A stretch of DNA of 12,657 nucleotides from contig JBPYFK010000119.1 of NCBI GenBank assembly GCA_051984675.1, positions 1 to 12,657 on the forward strand, given 5' to 3'. How positions within the stretch are numbered: position 1 is the first letter of the stretch; each line of letters begins with the position of its first letter. This document shows, piece by piece, positions 11,467 through 12,657 of the stretch. Both the position numbers and the translations under genes were made by a program. The notes under the pieces are model-generated. The model was not told the DNA's origin. It made no database searches and saw only the letters and a list, made by a program, of their open reading frames with translations. The stretch comes from JBPYFK01 sp051984675 (GTDB lineage Bacteria > Actinomycetota > Actinomycetes > Mycobacteriales > Pseudonocardiaceae).

Positions 11467-12657
11467 GTGCTTAACGCGCGTCACGAACAAGCCGAGCAGC
11501 TTAAGCCACCCGACTCCGACGAAGCGGTGGCCGACGCCCCTGCCGACGCTCCACCGGAGCGTGCTGTGGGCCAGCGCGATCCGTCCGCGCGGCGGCTGCG
11601 ACTGTTCGCGGTGATTCTGGGCCTGCTGGGGACCGTGCTGTCGCTGTCCATCCCGTTCCTGCCGGAGCAGTACGACGTCACCACGCTGAAGTGGCCGACG
11701 GCCCAGGGCACGCAGGCCGTGTCAGCGCCACTGGTGTCGTACTCCCCGCTCTGGCTGGACGCGCAGGTGCCGTGCGCGGCGGCGCGCAGCCTCGATGCGC
11801 GGTCGGCGACCGCCCCCGGGACGCTGTTGAGCACGAACCCGCCGAACTCGGACAACGGCAAGCTGACCGGGCTGATCCTGCAGGTACAACACGGCCAGCT
11901 GACGATGCTGCTCAAGGGGCAGCAAGTGGGCACCGCGCCGGTACCGGCCGAGGACTGCATGATCAACCTGCACTCGGACGGGACCAACACGACCGCCGAG
12001 ATGGGCTCGGCGCAGCTCGCCGGTTTCCACAATGACGACCGGCGCCCGCAGGTCACCGGTATCTACTCCGACCTCAACAACAAGATCGACCCGGTCAAGG
12101 GCCTGTCGTTCCAGGCCCGGGTGGACAACCGCTGGGAAAGCTCCCCGACCCTGCTGAAAGAGATCGCGATGGTGGGCTCCATCCTCGCGTTCATCGGCAG
12201 CGTGATCGTGTTGCGCCGGCTGGACGTCCGCGCCGGGCGCCGGCCCCCGCGCTGGGCACCGCGAGGGTGGTGGAAGCCGACCTGGCGGGACATCGCGGTG
12301 CTGTTCACGCTGGTCGTGTGGTGGCTGATCGGGGCGATGACCTCGGATGACGGCTACATCCAGACGATCGCGCGAGCGCGCTGGGACGCCGGGTACATCA
12401 CGAACTACTACCGCTGGTTCGCGGTCCCGGAAGCGCCCTTCGGCTGGTTCTACGAGCTGTACTCGCTGTGGATGCGGATCAGCACGGCCACGCCGTGGGT
12501 CCGCCTGCCCACGCTCCTCATGGGCATCGTGAGCTGGCTGTTGATCAGCCGTGAGGTGTTGCCACGGCTGGGGCAGCAGGTCCGGCGCAGCAACGCGGCG
12601 GGTTGGGCCGCGGCGGCGGTGTTCCTGGCGTTCTGGCTGCCGTATGACAACGGATTG
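11467..12657 (+). CDS. Arabinosyltransferase EmbA/B/C family, partial (3' end beyond window)
   Basis: The frame from GTG 11467 is open for 397 codons to the window edge, about a third of the usual length near 1,050-1,100 residues. The N-terminal cytoplasmic tail is acidic and Ala/Pro-rich. TM1 (about 45-65) is followed by a large extracytoplasmic domain (66-230; Cys103 and Cys164 could pair), TM2 (232-250), TM3 (274-292), then the catalytic loop TSDDGYIQTIARARWDAGYI (292-311) with Asp294-Asp295, and NYYRWFAVPEAPFGWFYELY (313-332), diagnostic of GT53 Emb proteins. These enzymes transfer arabinofuranose from decaprenyl-phosphoryl-arabinose to arabinogalactan or lipoarabinomannan and are ethambutol targets. 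I cannot decide between EmbA, EmbB and EmbC from this part. It has its own promoter downstream of glfT1. Confidence 0.93.
   Translation, partial: MLNARHEQAEQLKPPDSDEAVADAPADAPPERAVGQRDPSARRLRLFAVILGLLGTVLSLSIPFLPEQYDVTTLKWPTAQGTQAVSAPLVSYSPLWLDAQVPCAAARSLDARSATAPGTLLSTNPPNSDNGKLTGLILQVQHGQLTMLLKGQQVGTAPVPAEDCMINLHSDGTNTTAEMGSAQLAGFHNDDRRPQVTGIYSDLNNKIDPVKGLSFQARVDNRWESSPTLLKEIAMVGSILAFIGSVIVLRRLDVRAGRRPPRWAPRGWWKPTWRDIAVLFTLVVWWLIGAMTSDDGYIQTIARARWDAGYITNYYRWFAVPEAPFGWFYELYSLWMRISTATPWVRLPTLLMGIVSWLLISREVLPRLGQQVRRSNAAGWAAAAVFLAFWLPYDNGL

Noticed and set aside
1..12657. CRISPR array, complete insertion sequence, phage genes or toxin-antitoxin pair
   Set aside because: No regularly spaced repeat series, transposase/integrase motifs, structural phage genes or small paired regulator/toxin frames were found.

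Overview
The window comes from a high-GC actinobacterium with an arabinogalactan cell wall. A member of the Pseudonocardiales or a related mycolata lineage is most likely. The evidence is a block of genes that closely match the Mycobacterium tuberculosis Rv3777-Rv3783 neighbourhood (PIG3-like oxidoreductase, class V aminotransferase-like protein, proteasome activator Bpa, Wzm/Wzt galactan exporter, GlfT1), followed by an Emb-type arabinosyltransferase. No species can be named from the sequence alone.

Left part (1-2352): a sparse region with less GC-biased codon use that looks like accessory DNA next to a tRNA gene. It holds the N-terminal piece of a MerR-like DNA-binding protein running off the left edge, a lipoprotein with two CHRD/SodC-like repeats lying between two near-identical 21-bp direct repeats, a small uncharacterised actinobacterial protein, and about 700 bp without a convincing gene. 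That gap carries short iteron-like repeats. The region ends at a tRNA-Ser(UGA), a class of gene that often marks integration sites.

Middle part (2353-5317): two divergent MarR-type regulators share a 105-bp promoter region. The rightward one is translationally coupled to a DrrA/DrrB-like ABC exporter, a typical self-regulated drug or metabolite efflux cassette closed by a strong hairpin.

Right part (5318-12657): a conserved housekeeping and cell-wall block. The oxidoreductase (+) and aminotransferase-like protein (-) converge on a shared hairpin. The aminotransferase-like gene and bpa diverge around a 20-bp palindrome. After bpa comes an 18-bp perfect inverted repeat whose arms each contain the palindrome TTTCGCGCGAAA. 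Then wzm-wzt-glfT1 form one tightly packed operon that starts galactan synthesis on its lipid carrier and exports it. A separate promoter drives the emb gene, whose product would add arabinan; it is cut off at the right edge after 397 residues.

A recurring theme is leaderless transcription: six transcription-unit-leading genes have a TANNNT box 6-9 bases before the start codon and no clear ribosome binding site, while genes inside operons have Shine-Dalgarno sequences or GTGA stop/start overlaps. I see no CRISPR array, no complete insertion sequence and no rRNA. The best second-look items are the nested palindrome after bpa, the aminotransferase-like protein without its PLP lysine, the natural Ile at the EmbB Met306-equivalent position, and the repeat-flanked lipoprotein cassette.
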